From Candidatus Hydrogenedentota bacterium (GTDB taxonomy: Bacteria; Hydrogenedentota; Hydrogenedentia; Hydrogenedentales; CAILVY01), in NCBI GenBank assembly GCA_903837785.1, contig CAILVY010000255.1, positions 1-38,960 of the forward strand: a stretch of DNA of 38,960 nt, written 5' to 3'. Below are positions 6,861 through 15,667 of this stretch, piece by piece. Each line of letters opens with the position of its first letter. Within the stretch, counting starts at the first letter, position 1. The position numbers were made by a program, and so were the translations under genes. Below the pieces are notes generated by a model, which saw only the letters and a list, made by a program, of their open reading frames with translations, was not told the origin of the DNA and did not search any database.

Positions 6861-8558
6861 ATGAAATACGTCATTTGCGGCATCGAGCATATCGGGGTCC
6901 GGGTAGTTGAGTTCCTGGCGGCCCAGGGGGAATCCGTGACTGTAGTGACTCGCGAAAGCGAGGAGGTGTTGCTGGAAGGGATTCGGGCGAGGATCGACGC
7001 TCATGTGACGGGGGATGCGCGTCAGCAGGAGACGTTGCGGAAAGCCGGGGTGGAAAGCGCGGACGTGATGATGGCGTTGACGAGCAACGACGTCAAGAAT
7101 CTCGAGATTCACCTGTTGGCGAAGTCCATCAACCCGAAACTGGTTACGATCGCCCGGCTCTCCAGCGAGGGCTTGAGCCGCGAAATGGAATCGGGCTTCG
7201 ACATCGAGAAGACGCTCAACACGGCGGCGCTGGCCGCGCCGAATTTCGTCTCTGCCTGCATGGATCAAGCGGTCCTGCACACTTTCGTGTACAAGGATGC
7301 CCTCTGGTTCATTGGCATGACCGCGGTGGATACGCACTCGCCCCTCCTCGGCAAGCGCATCCGGGAGATCGAGACCGCCTATGGCGCCCAGGTTTTTTTG
7401 CGGGAAACCGCCCAGACGCGGGAAACCGTGGACCTGGATAAGGTCGCCGCACAAGCCGGGGACAGACTCTTTTTCATCACGCGGGAGCGGAAGTTCTTTG
7501 AGGTTATCGCGGAGCACGCCCGCAACGAAGTAAAAGAAATGTCCGCACGCGGAACAAAACCGAAACACCGCAGCATCGTAGAGCGCCTCACCGCCATGCC
7601 GAAGGGGCTGCAATATGTCCTCGCAACGTACTTCCTGCTGTCCACGCTCTCGATCATCCTGTTCCATTTCGGGACGGGATTGTCGGTTATCGATTCGCTG
7701 TATTTCGTTGTGACGACGACCACCACAGTGGGGTTCGGCGACATCAATCTCAAAGACTCTCCCGTCTTCTACAAACTCTACGGATCGTTCATCATGATTG
7801 CCGGCGCGGCCTTGTTGGCGGCGCTTTACAGTGTGATCACCGAATTCTTTGTCAGCCGACGTTTCGATCAGTTGTTCGGGTTCACCCGTTACCGCCTGAA
7901 CAACCATGTCGTGGTCGCGGGGCTCGGGCAGATTGGTTACGGCATCGTTCAACTGCTGCATCGGAACGGCATGCGTGTCGTGGCGATTGAAAGCAATCCG
8001 GACAGCCGCTTCATCTCCCTGCTGCGGGGAAAGGTTCCGATCATTGTCGGCGATGCCCAGTATCCGGATATTCAGGCCCGGGCCGGAATCTCCAAGGCGC
8101 GCACGATCGTGGCGGCCGTGGACAACGACTTGCGCAACATCAATATCCTGCTCCAGGCGCGCAAGCACAACGAACACATCAGGACGGTTGCGCGGCTGTT
8201 TAACCGGAGCATTGAAAGCAAGGTTCAGGCGTCCTTTCAGATAGACCGCGTCCTGAGCACCTCGGCCATCTCGGCGCCGCTGTTTCTGGCCTCGGCCGTG
8301 GCCAGGGGCGCCGTCTCAGCGTTCAGCCTGAAGGACGGGGTGCACATTATTGCCGAGTTCGAGGTCGGCGAATGTGCGCTGCTGAAGGATCTGACGCCGC
8401 ATCAGCTCTTTGAACGCTTCGGAATCAGCGTGCTCGCGGTCGTGGACCCGGAGCACGGGGTGGTTTTTGTGCCGGACGGCCATCCGTTCACCCGGGAGGA
8501 AGTGCTGCTCCTGATGGGGAGCTATCAGGACTTCAAGAAGCTCTCGCTCAGCGCCTGA
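6861..8558 (+). CDS. Potassium channel-like protein, RCK-pore-RCK architecture
   Basis: This 565-residue protein has a regulator-of-K+-conductance (TrkA-N) domain at about 1-125 and a TrkA-C-like part to about 215. A two-helix pore module follows (first helix about 252-271, selectivity filter TVGFGD at 289-294, second helix about 305-328), then another RCK domain (354-470) and a C-terminal TrkA-C-like segment. The second nucleotide-binding loop is intact (GLGQIG, 354-359). The first reads GIEHIG (7-12) and has lost the central Gly, so it may not bind NAD(H) normally. Known RCK channels place RCK domains after the pore, so an N-terminal RCK is unusual. The ATG at 6861, preceded by GGGGTGAG, lies 19 nt after the Gly/Cys-tail gene. 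Confidence 0.85.
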   Translation: MKYVICGIEHIGVRVVEFLAAQGESVTVVTRESEEVLLEGIRARIDAHVTGDARQQETLRKAGVESADVMMALTSNDVKNLEIHLLAKSINPKLVTIARLSSEGLSREMESGFDIEKTLNTAALAAPNFVSACMDQAVLHTFVYKDALWFIGMTAVDTHSPLLGKRIREIETAYGAQVFLRETAQTRETVDLDKVAAQAGDRLFFITRERKFFEVIAEHARNEVKEMSARGTKPKHRSIVERLTAMPKGLQYVLATYFLLSTLSIILFHFGTGLSVIDSLYFVVTTTTTVGFGDINLKDSPVFYKLYGSFIMIAGAALLAALYSVITEFFVSRRFDQLFGFTRYRLNNHVVVAGLGQIGYGIVQLLHRNGMRVVAIESNPDSRFISLLRGKVPIIVGDAQYPDIQARAGISKARTIVAAVDNDLRNINILLQARKHNEHIRTVARLFNRSIESKVQASFQIDRVLSTSAISAPLFLASAVARGAVSAFSLKDGVHIIAEFEVGECALLKDLTPHQLFERFGISVLAVVDPEHGVVFVPDGHPFTREEVLLLMGSYQDFKKLSLSA

Positions 8559-8564
8559 CGGCGG

Positions 8565-8593
8565 TTGACCCGCGCGAATATTTCACCTACCAT
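8565..8593 (+). promoter_or_regulatory. Candidate sigma70-type promoter for the NfeD-flotillin pair
   Basis: TTGACC at 8565-8570 and TACCAT at 8588-8593 are separated by 17 nt, six nt after the channel gene's stop and about 60 nt before the likely NfeD-like start. The -35 matches 5 of 6 consensus bases and the -10 four of six. It would let the flotillin pair be expressed separately from the radical SAM cluster. Confidence 0.4.
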
Positions 8594-8651
8594 GGGGGTA
8601 GTCTATGGGGAGAGTGGCGGCGAGGCCGCAGCGGAGAGGAAGGGTCTGTTT

Positions 8652-9239
8652 ATGATGACCTTGTACATGGTTTGCGCGGTGGCGGGAGGCATCGTCCTCG
8701 TCATCCAGTTCATCCTGGCCTTGATTGGGCTCGATCATCATGGCGCCATGGGCGACATGATGCACGGAGATCACGGGGATTTTCACCCGGCGGATCAACA
8801 CGCCGTTGATCATCACGACTCCTCCTGGTTCTTCAAGCTGGTCAGTTTCCGCTCGATGATCGCGGCATTGACGTTCTTCGGATTGGGCGGCGGGCTGGCC
8901 GGGTCCGCGGGCATGCCCGGCATCCTCACTTTCGGCGTGGGAACCGGCGCGGGGCTTCTCGCCATGCTCGTGGTTGCCTGGGTCCTGCATCTCTTCATGT
9001 CGCTGCACGATGAAGGCACGGCACACATCGAAAACGCGCTGGGCGAGCCCGCGACAGTCTATCTCACGATTCCCGGCAGGCGGGAAGGCGCGGGGAAAGT
9101 GACTGTGGCCATCCAAAATCGATCGATGGAATATGAAGCCTTCACGGACGAGGAAGCGGGGATCCCCACCGGCGCCGACGTGCTCATCACGGGGATTGTG
9201 AATGAAAACGCGGTCGAAGTGAAGCGAGCCAAAGCGTAA
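8652..9239 (+). CDS. NfeD/YqiJ-like membrane protein with OB-fold domain and His/Asp-rich loop
   Basis: The 195-residue protein has a first membrane helix (about 7-26), a remarkable loop (28-56) with eight His and seven Asp, two further helices, and a C-terminal OB-fold-like domain beginning near GEPATVYLTIPG. NfeD and the E. coli YqiJ type are encoded beside flotillins and help build flotillin membrane domains. The loop could bind Zn, Ni or Cu; this is inference from composition. I chose the ATG at 8652, with AGGAAGG seven nt before it and the first helix following at once, rather than upstream non-ATG codons. Flotillin follows after 91 nt. Confidence 0.8.
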   Translation: MMTLYMVCAVAGGIVLVIQFILALIGLDHHGAMGDMMHGDHGDFHPADQHAVDHHDSSWFFKLVSFRSMIAALTFFGLGGGLAGSAGMPGILTFGVGTGAGLLAMLVVAWVLHLFMSLHDEGTAHIENALGEPATVYLTIPGRREGAGKVTVAIQNRSMEYEAFTDEEAGIPTGADVLITGIVNENAVEVKRAKA

Positions 9240-9330
9240 GCATTGGCCGATCGGCCGATTTCGGGGAACTCAACGTCACAAATCTTGCCTCCGGAGCATC
9301 CGGGGCAAATGAGGAAAGGGAGAGAATCCA

Positions 9331-10890
9331 ATGGCAATGTGGATTGTCGGCATCGCGGCGCTGGGCGCCATCCTGTTCACGAGTTTTCTTATCTTGTTGT
9401 CCTCGAGATACAAACGCTGCCCCAGCAACAATATCATGGTGATCTTTGGCAAAGTGGGCGGCGGCGGCACCGCGAAATGCATCCACGGCGGCGCCGCATT
9501 CATCATTCCGCTGATTCAGGACTACGCTTTCCTGAGTCTCGAGCCGATCCAGATCGATGTGCCGCTCAAGGACGCGCTCTCGCTCGAAAACATCCGCGTC
9601 AACGTGCCGAGCGTATTCACGGTTGCGATTGGCACGGACCCGGTTACGATGAACAATGCGTCGATCCGCCTCCTGGGATTGACCCAGCAGCAGATCAAGA
9701 AGCAGGCCGAGGACATCATCTTCGGCCAGTTACGCCAGGTCATGGCATCAATGCGCATCGAGGAAATCAACCGGGACCGCGAGCACTTCCTCACGAGCAT
9801 CCAGAACTCGCTCGAACCCGAACTGCGGAAGATCGGCCTCGTCCTCATCAACGTGAACATCACGGACATCAGCGACACGTCCGGCTATATTGCGGCCATC
9901 GGCAAGAAGGCGGCCTCTGAGGCCATTCAGCAGGCGCGCGGCGACGTGGCCGAGCAGGAGAAGCTCGGCGAAGTCCGCGTGGCGCAGAATGTCCGGGAAA
10001 AAGAGATCCAGGTCGCCGAAGCGCAGCGGACACAGATCATCGGTATTCGCGCGGCACAGCGTGATCAGGCGGTGCAGGTTGCGGAATTAGAGCGCTCCGA
10101 GAAAGTGGGACAGCAGAATGCCGCCTTCCAGCGCGACGCCCAGGTGAAAGAGTCCGAACGCGACATGCGCATTACAGTCGCCGCCGCGAACGCCAAAGCG
10201 GTCGAAGGCGAAAACCTGTCCAAAGCCTCTATTGCCATGTCCACGGCCGACCTCAAAGTGAAAGAGGCCGAAGCCTATCAGCGGGCCGAAACCCAGAGCG
10301 AAATCGCGAAGGCCGCCGTGCTCGAGGCGCGCAACCTCGCCCTGGCGAAGGCCGCCCTGGCCGAAGCCACGAAAGTGGAAGCGGAACGCCGTGCCGCACT
10401 CGAAGCGCCGGCCAAGGCGGAAAAGGCCCAGATCATCGTCGAGGCCGAGGCCGAAGCCGAGAAGCGCCGCATCGAGGCGGAAGGCGAAGCCAAGGCCATC
10501 TTCGCCCGGATGGAAGCCGAAGCCCGCGGCCAATTCGAGATGCTGCGTCAGAAGGCCGAAGGCTTGAAACAGATCGTAAGCGCGTGCGGCGGCTCGGAAC
10601 AGGCTTTCCAGATGTTGATGCTGGAACATCTCGACAAGTTGGCCGAGCAATCCGCCAATGCCATTGCCAACATCAAGTTCGACAAAGTCGTGGTTTGGGA
10701 TGGCGGCGCGGGCGCGAACGGAAAAGGCGCCACGGCGAACTTCCTGGCCAGCATGGCCGGGGCTATTCCCCCGCTCCTGCACACGATGAAGGATATCGCG
10801 GGCGTCGAATTCCCCGAAGCCTTCGCCAAACTGTGCGAAGACGGCAAGCCGAAGGATGAGGCGGCCAAGGAAGACGCGCCGGCCAGGTAA
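9331..10890 (+). CDS. Flotillin-like SPFH/Band 7 protein
   Basis: This 519-residue protein has an N-terminal membrane helix (about 3-25), an SPFH domain (about 30-200), and a long Ala/Glu/Lys-rich coiled coil with the EAEAEA-type repeats typical of flotillins (about 205-430), then a short C-terminal oligomerisation region. Flotillins scaffold membrane microdomains and affect fluidity, protease and signalling complexes. GGAAAGGGAGAG precedes the ATG. The partner NfeD/YqiJ-like gene is directly upstream, the standard arrangement. Length is within the family's usual range. A hairpin follows the stop. Confidence 0.93.
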   Translation: MAMWIVGIAALGAILFTSFLILLSSRYKRCPSNNIMVIFGKVGGGGTAKCIHGGAAFIIPLIQDYAFLSLEPIQIDVPLKDALSLENIRVNVPSVFTVAIGTDPVTMNNASIRLLGLTQQQIKKQAEDIIFGQLRQVMASMRIEEINRDREHFLTSIQNSLEPELRKIGLVLINVNITDISDTSGYIAAIGKKAASEAIQQARGDVAEQEKLGEVRVAQNVREKEIQVAEAQRTQIIGIRAAQRDQAVQVAELERSEKVGQQNAAFQRDAQVKESERDMRITVAAANAKAVEGENLSKASIAMSTADLKVKEAEAYQRAETQSEIAKAAVLEARNLALAKAALAEATKVEAERRAALEAPAKAEKAQIIVEAEAEAEKRRIEAEGEAKAIFARMEAEARGQFEMLRQKAEGLKQIVSACGGSEQAFQMLMLEHLDKLAEQSANAIANIKFDKVVVWDGGAGANGKGATANFLASMAGAIPPLLHTMKDIAGVEFPEAFAKLCEDGKPKDEAAKEDAPAR

Positions 10891-10908
10891 CCGACCGCAG
10901 TCACTTGC

Positions 10909-10943
10909 GAGGCCAGGGAACGACACATACGTTTCCTGGCCTC
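10909..10943. terminator. Inverted repeat between convergent genes, likely terminator
   Basis: A 12-bp stem with one G-T pair (10909-10920 with 10932-10943) and an 11-nt loop lies between the convergent flotillin and flippase-like genes. Neither side has a clear T-run, so it is either a weak bidirectional terminator or an mRNA-end stabiliser. Confidence 0.5.
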
Positions 10944-10979
10944 ATGCATTCTCCCGCGTCCTCGCCGCTCGTTGCTCGA

Positions 10980-11909
10980 TCACGAGGAGGAATGACGAAT
11001 CAATCCTGGGCTCGTGGCCAGGAAGGACAGCCAAAGCGTGACGTTGATAATCAGCACTTCGAGGGCGAGGGCCGCCGTAAGGACCTCGTAGGGCATTCCG
11101 GCCACGTTGTGGAGGAGCACTGCCGCGGCGGCGAACGGAACGCCCGTGGCATCCGGCGTGACGGGAATCGCGCTGACGAGGGCGTGCGCGGCCCGCGCGG
11201 CGCACATCAGGAGGAAGGACACGTCGTAGCCGAAGGCAACACAGAGGAACACGCCGACATACACATCGAGCACCTTGCCGAGTGCGGTGATGAGGAGGAT
11301 GAGCGGGGCCTTGACGCCAAGTTCGCGCGCCTCTTCGTGCAGGGATGCCAGGAGCGCGATGCTCCGCTGCCGCCGCGAGCCTTCCGGCCAACGCGCCTCG
11401 AGCGGCTTCAGGAGGTCCACCCGATAGACGAGGTACAAGCCAGCACATCCGCACACACCCGCCAGTGCCGTCATGCCCGCGGCCACGTTCCACGGCGTCA
11501 ACCCCAGCGCCCAGACGCCCGCCAGGCCGAAGGCGAGCGTCAGCACGACTTCCAGGACGCGGTCCACGAGGATCCACGCGGCCACACGGGAATTGCGGTG
11601 ACGCTTGAGGAGCAAGGGCGCCAGCTCCCCCACTCTGCCCGGCGAAAAACTCCCGGCGGTCTTCGCAAGGAAGAAGAGCCCCACCGCATTCTGGCCCGGC
11701 CCGAGGACATAGCGCCATTTCCACGCGCGAATCCAGAACCCGGCGAGCAGGACGCCGAGCATCGCCACAAACGGCCAGGGCCGCACTCGGGCGAAGGCCG
11801 CGAGAATGTCGCGCCAGCCGAAATGCCACACAAGAACGGCCAGGAACCCGGCCCCCACCAGGATGAGGTATCGGGTCCAGCTTTTACCTGATTGCCCGCC
11901 CGCGTGCAT
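10980..11909 (-). CDS. Flippase-like integral membrane protein (LPG synthase TM / UPF0104 family)
   Basis: This 309-residue protein has about eight hydrophobic segments and the family's landmarks: Arg/Lys/Trp residues after the second helix (IRAWKWRYVL), a conserved SPGRVGE block near residue 90, and AAWILVDRVLEV soon after. It belongs with the membrane half of MprF and UPF0104 proteins, which move or present lipid-linked molecules across the inner membrane; the substrate is unknown. I use the ATG at 11909; a TTG at 11945 is open but less likely. The preceding gene is a GT-C glycosyltransferase, so a role with a lipid-linked sugar is reasonable inference. Confidence 0.8.
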   Translation of the reverse strand: MHAGGQSGKSWTRYLILVGAGFLAVLVWHFGWRDILAAFARVRPWPFVAMLGVLLAGFWIRAWKWRYVLGPGQNAVGLFFLAKTAGSFSPGRVGELAPLLLKRHRNSRVAAWILVDRVLEVVLTLAFGLAGVWALGLTPWNVAAGMTALAGVCGCAGLYLVYRVDLLKPLEARWPEGSRRQRSIALLASLHEEARELGVKAPLILLITALGKVLDVYVGVFLCVAFGYDVSFLLMCAARAAHALVSAIPVTPDATGVPFAAAAVLLHNVAGMPYEVLTAALALEVLIINVTLWLSFLATSPGLIRHSSS

Positions 11910-12044
11910 GCGGCTAACTATAGGAGCGCCCGCGCATTGATGCAACTGCGCGCCGGCGCCTCCCGGAATTCAGGGCCGCGTGGTGCCGGCGTCTGAAGCG
12001 TCGCCGGGTGAAAGGATCCCGCGCCATATTCTCCCTGCAGTGTG

Positions 12045-13670
12045 CTAATGGCCCTGGCGCCCCTGACTAGGCGGCGCCGCAGGCGGGGTCATGCCCCACG
12101 AGAACAAAGCGACGTCGTCGCTCGATCCTTCGTCTATGCGGGTCATGTTCGCTTCGACCCAGGCCACTTCCCGGCCGAGATCCGGGAGATCGCCATGGCC
12201 GCGCCATTTCTCAAAACGTTCCTCATCGGCGAGATAATAGCCCTTCGGGTGCTCGAGGATGAACGCCTGCAATTCGTCAAGCGAGCCCAGGCCGGGCAGG
12301 CCGGATTCCTGATACTCCCAGCGCGTGTAGCGGTTGGGAAACCAGTTGTCAATGTGGCCGAGATAATACATCACGGGCAGCGCCATCGTGGCCAGGACGG
12401 TCTCGCCGCTCCAATGCTGCTTGACGTATTCGCAGGGTTTACGCCATTGCTGATGCTTCACGGCCAGGGTTGTATTGTCTCCCCGCGCCACGTGCACGGC
12501 GTCCAACGTGAGTTTCTCCGCCGAGAGGGCCAGCCGCATGCCGAAAAGCAGTATCGCCGCGCCCAGCACGGCATGCCCCGCGGAGCGGCGAAACTGCGTC
12601 ATGAAACGCGCCATCTGCACGAGGGCGTAAGAGAAGAGCGCCACGTAACATGGGAAGCAGAAGAACATGAAGCGTTCCCGGCGGTACCCGATGAGGAATG
12701 TGAGCACAAGGACCGGCGCCCAGAACGCCAGCGCCATGTACAGGCCGCGCTGTTTCTCCTTGAACAAAAGGAGCGCGGTGCCCAGCAGCGCTGCCAGCAG
12801 GAAGCCGAGACTCAGGTTCTCGCTCAGCCAGCGGAGATAGTACCACCTAACGAGGCGCTGCGGGTCGGGCAGGCGCCCCCCCAGGCCGGTTTGAAAGACG
12901 GCCGCCTGATCTGTGGGATTGGGATTCAGGAAGAGTCCGGCGACAGTCATGACGCCCAATGCGACGCAGGCAAGCAAGCCGATCGCATAGTGCCTGCGCC
13001 GAGGCTCGGCAGGGTAGAGCCCCGCGCGCTCTCCCGCGGCGGCCAGGCAAAGGAAAGCGCCCACGCTTCCCAGCGCGAGAATCGAGTGATAGGAACTGAA
13101 GACGCCCGCCCAATACGCCAGGATGGCCAACAAGGCCGCCCACGCGGCGCGCCGCCCGTGCTCCGCCTGAAGCGCCTCCCACGCCCACCACAACAGCAAG
13201 AGATAGGCGGTGCTTTGGAGCGTGTACATCCGCGCTTGCCGCGCCCAGGCCACGCTCCAGGGCGAAGCGGCCAATGCGAAGGCCGCGACGAGCGCCACCG
13301 AATTTCCGAAGAGCCGGCGGGTGAGCAGGAAAAGCAGGAGCACGTTGAGGGCGTGGAGCAGCGCCGACGGCGCACGCACGGCGAATGATCCATCGCCCAG
13401 GAGGGCCACTGCGCCGCCCAGCAAGTAATTGTAGGCCATCGAGCTTGGATAGAAGACGCCGCTGGGCAGGGCCGGCGTGCCATGGGCGGCAATGTGCTTG
13501 GCCACGAAGACATGCACGAGTTCATCGTGCCACAGATCAGGGCGCGAGAGATGGGCGAGGCTCAACGTCAGCGCCGTGCCGCACGCGATCAGCACGCCCG
13601 CCCCTAGCAGCCAGTTTATACGGCCCGCGTTGCTCACGCCCTGCATCCTCTTGTCCTCGGAACTCGTCAT
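12045..13670 (-). CDS. GT-C glycosyltransferase (PMT/ArnT-like, GT39/GT83 type)
   Basis: The 541-residue polytopic protein starts with a helix followed by a first periplasmic loop containing WHDE, the acidic motif shared by ArnT/PMT-like GT-C enzymes. About eleven further hydrophobic segments and a soluble C-terminal part of about 150 residues follow. These enzymes take a sugar from a polyprenyl-phosphate donor and attach it to lipid A, protein or another envelope acceptor on the outer face of the inner membrane. Two ATG codons eight apart could start it; the inner one at 13646 has GAGG better placed. Donor and acceptor cannot be told from sequence. The galK gene ends 40 nt upstream. Confidence 0.82.
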   Translation of the reverse strand: MTSSEDKRMQGVSNAGRINWLLGAGVLIACGTALTLSLAHLSRPDLWHDELVHVFVAKHIAAHGTPALPSGVFYPSSMAYNYLLGGAVALLGDGSFAVRAPSALLHALNVLLLFLLTRRLFGNSVALVAAFALAASPWSVAWARQARMYTLQSTAYLLLLWWAWEALQAEHGRRAAWAALLAILAYWAGVFSSYHSILALGSVGAFLCLAAAGERAGLYPAEPRRRHYAIGLLACVALGVMTVAGLFLNPNPTDQAAVFQTGLGGRLPDPQRLVRWYYLRWLSENLSLGFLLAALLGTALLLFKEKQRGLYMALAFWAPVLVLTFLIGYRRERFMFFCFPCYVALFSYALVQMARFMTQFRRSAGHAVLGAAILLFGMRLALSAEKLTLDAVHVARGDNTTLAVKHQQWRKPCEYVKQHWSGETVLATMALPVMYYLGHIDNWFPNRYTRWEYQESGLPGLGSLDELQAFILEHPKGYYLADEERFEKWRGHGDLPDLGREVAWVEANMTRIDEGSSDDVALFSWGMTPPAAPPSQGRQGH

Positions 13671-13710
13671 CGCGCTCGGCGAACGGGGCCACGAGCACGG
13701 GAAGCGGAGG

Positions 13711-14874
13711 TCATTTCACGATTTCTGCACCGCCGCCCGGCTTGGACACAATCAACTCGCCTTGAATTCCCGTGCGTTCCGTGTATTGTGCCATGAGTGC
13801 CTGCCCGAAGGACTCCGCCTGCGCTTCGGCCACGAGGTTGATCGTGCAGCCGCCGAACCCGGCCCCAGTCATCCGCGCGCCGAAACAGCCCGGCAGCGAG
13901 CGCGCCACAGCCGTCATCGTGTCCAATTCGAAGCTGGTTACTTCATAGTCCCTGCACAGGCTCTCGTCCGACGCGTTCATCAGGGCGCCGAGCCGTTCGG
14001 CCTGGCCGAGGCGCATCGCTTCACACGCATCGAGCGTACGTTCGTTTTCTGTGATGACATGCCGTGCCCTGCGGAAGGGCGTGTCCGGCATGAGTTCGCG
14101 GCACGTCTCAAGATCATCGAGCGTGAAATCGCGGAGATGCGTGCCGGCGCCCTTGTGCGCCGTCATCGCGGCAACCGCCTCGCCGCATTCCGCCACGCGT
14201 TCGTTGTATTTGGATTTCGTCAGGCCCCGGGCGCAGCACGTGTTCGCAATGACAAACAGCGCGCCGGGAAAGGCGACGGGAATGAGGTCGTAGCGAAAGT
14301 CGCGGCAATCCAGAAACAGGCCGTGGCCGGTCTTGCCGCAACGGGAAATGAACTGATCCATGATGCCCGTGCTGAGCCCGAGAAAGAGATTCTCGACGCG
14401 CTGGCCGAGGCGTGCGGCCTCCGCGCCTTCCAGGCGAAACCCGCCCAGTGACTCGAACATGCAGAGCGCGGCCATCTCGAGGGCGGCCGAACTGCTCAGG
14501 CCGCAGCCCAGCGGAACATTGCCCAGGATGAGGAGGTCCGCGCCATGCAACGGCTGTCCGAGCTTGTCCAATTCGTCCGCAACGCCCACCACGTAGTCGA
14601 TCCAGGGTTCCGCGTCATTCCGTATGCGATTATCGAGACTGGCCTGGGCCCGGCGATTCATGTTCGCGGCAAAGGCATTCAGCGTGCGGTCGCTGCGCCG
14701 GCGGGCCGCCACGACTGTGTTGTGCTCGATGGCCATCGGGAGCACGAACCCGTGATTGTAGTCCGTGTGTTCCCCGATGATATTCACGCGGCCCGGCGCG
14801 CGTACCACCGTCTCCGCGGCAACGCCGAATTCCGCCTCGAAGCACGCTTTCGCCTTGTCGATGTCAACGCTCAT
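13711..14874 (-). CDS. galK: Galactokinase
   Basis: GalK phosphorylates alpha-D-galactose with ATP to galactose-1-phosphate, the entry to the Leloir pathway. The 387-residue length is normal. All three GHMP-kinase signatures are visible: the galactokinase motif APGRVNIIGEHTDYNHGF (26-43, with Glu35, His36 and Asp38 for sugar contact), the ATP-binding GCGLSSSAALE, and the C-terminal MTGAGFGGC. The start overlaps the end of the deacetylase gene by 11 nt, so translation is probably coupled. No galT, galE or mutarotase is nearby; either they are elsewhere or the enzyme serves sugar salvage. A close GHMP sugar kinase remains possible but the signature favours galactose. Confidence 0.92.
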   Translation of the reverse strand: MSVDIDKAKACFEAEFGVAAETVVRAPGRVNIIGEHTDYNHGFVLPMAIEHNTVVAARRRSDRTLNAFAANMNRRAQASLDNRIRNDAEPWIDYVVGVADELDKLGQPLHGADLLILGNVPLGCGLSSSAALEMAALCMFESLGGFRLEGAEAARLGQRVENLFLGLSTGIMDQFISRCGKTGHGLFLDCRDFRYDLIPVAFPGALFVIANTCCARGLTKSKYNERVAECGEAVAAMTAHKGAGTHLRDFTLDDLETCRELMPDTPFRRARHVITENERTLDACEAMRLGQAERLGALMNASDESLCRDYEVTSFELDTMTAVARSLPGCFGARMTGAGFGGCTINLVAEAQAESFGQALMAQYTERTGIQGELIVSKPGGGAEIVK

Positions 14875-15604
14875 GTTCTTGCCATTCCCTGATGTAACTT
14901 GCCACGTTCGACACAGTGTCCATCCAGATTCCGTTGGCCGGATGCATCGCAAATTCGCACAGGGCGCGCAAGGCGTCCGTGTGAACCGTCTGATGCCGGT
15001 CCTCCCCGCCGATGTCGTGCCCCGCCAGCACAAGCCAGCCGCCTTCACCTCCCGCGGTCTCGATCATCTTCCGAAGCGCATCAAAGGGCAGTTGATCAAA
15101 GGAACAGCCGGCGCTTTGGGCGAGGTCCATGAACGCCGGGGCGTTCGCGCATTCGTTGGGGAAGCCGCGCCCCGCGAGGAAGTGCTTGGCCACAAGGGGA
15201 ACATAGCTCCGCGTATCCGGGCCGCGTCCCACATACGTCTGGCCGCACGGATAGGCGAACGTGTGTGGCGTCACGCCGCAGAGGGTTTCGATACAGCGAT
15301 TGCATTCCAGCAGTTCACGCTCCATGCGCGCCAGCGTGTAGCCTTCGAGCGCGTTCTCCCGCGAGAACGCAAAGTTGCCGCTGCACGGATGCGACATCGT
15401 GTGGTTGCCCAGTTCATGTCCCGCGGCGGCCGCGGCGCGCCAGTCCTCGATGCGCTTCTCGACGTTGCACGGGAGCACGTAGAACGAGGCGTGGACGCCG
15501 TATTCCGCGAACAGCGGCACCCCCGCATCCAACTGAGAGGGACGGGCGTCATCGAAGCTCAAGCTGACGGCGCAACGTTTTCCCTCCGGCCAGGCAAAGG
15601 CCAT
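14864..15604 (-). CDS. Polysaccharide deacetylase family protein (NodB homology)
   Basis: This 246-residue protein has the NodB fold motifs: SFDD with the catalytic-base Asp18 and metal ligand Asp19, and the metal-binding GHELGNHTMSHP with His68 and His72. Family members remove N- or O-acetyl groups from peptidoglycan, chitin or exopolysaccharide in a metal-dependent way. There is no signal peptide, so this copy would act in the cytoplasm, perhaps on a soluble sugar or oligosaccharide; a non-classical function is possible. GAGG lies nine nt before the ATG. It overlaps galK and follows the ABC ATPase gene by 63 nt, a sugar-handling setting. Confidence 0.85.
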   Translation of the reverse strand: MAFAWPEGKRCAVSLSFDDARPSQLDAGVPLFAEYGVHASFYVLPCNVEKRIEDWRAAAAAGHELGNHTMSHPCSGNFAFSRENALEGYTLARMERELLECNRCIETLCGVTPHTFAYPCGQTYVGRGPDTRSYVPLVAKHFLAGRGFPNECANAPAFMDLAQSAGCSFDQLPFDALRKMIETAGGEGGWLVLAGHDIGGEDRHQTVHTDALRALCEFAMHPANGIWMDTVSNVASYIREWQEHER

Positions 15605-15667
15605 GGCGTCGCCCTCAAGGCGACAGGCGCGCCGAAGCGCGCCCGGTGAAACCCGCGGGGAGGCCGT

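Noticed and set aside
6606..8177. A 523-codon minus-strand frame over the Gly/Cys-tail and channel genes
   Set aside because: It is a shadow of the channel gene; its Arg-rich N- or C-terminal part is only the reverse of the glycine codons.
9240..9330. CCGATCGG palindromes between the NfeD-like and flotillin genes as an operator
   Set aside because: The arms are only 4 bp in GC-rich sequence and there is no promoter beside them.
12042..13388. A 448-codon plus-strand frame opposite the GT-C glycosyltransferase
   Set aside because: The minus-strand protein has proper membrane helices and the WHDE motif; the plus frame is His/Arg/Gln-rich noise.
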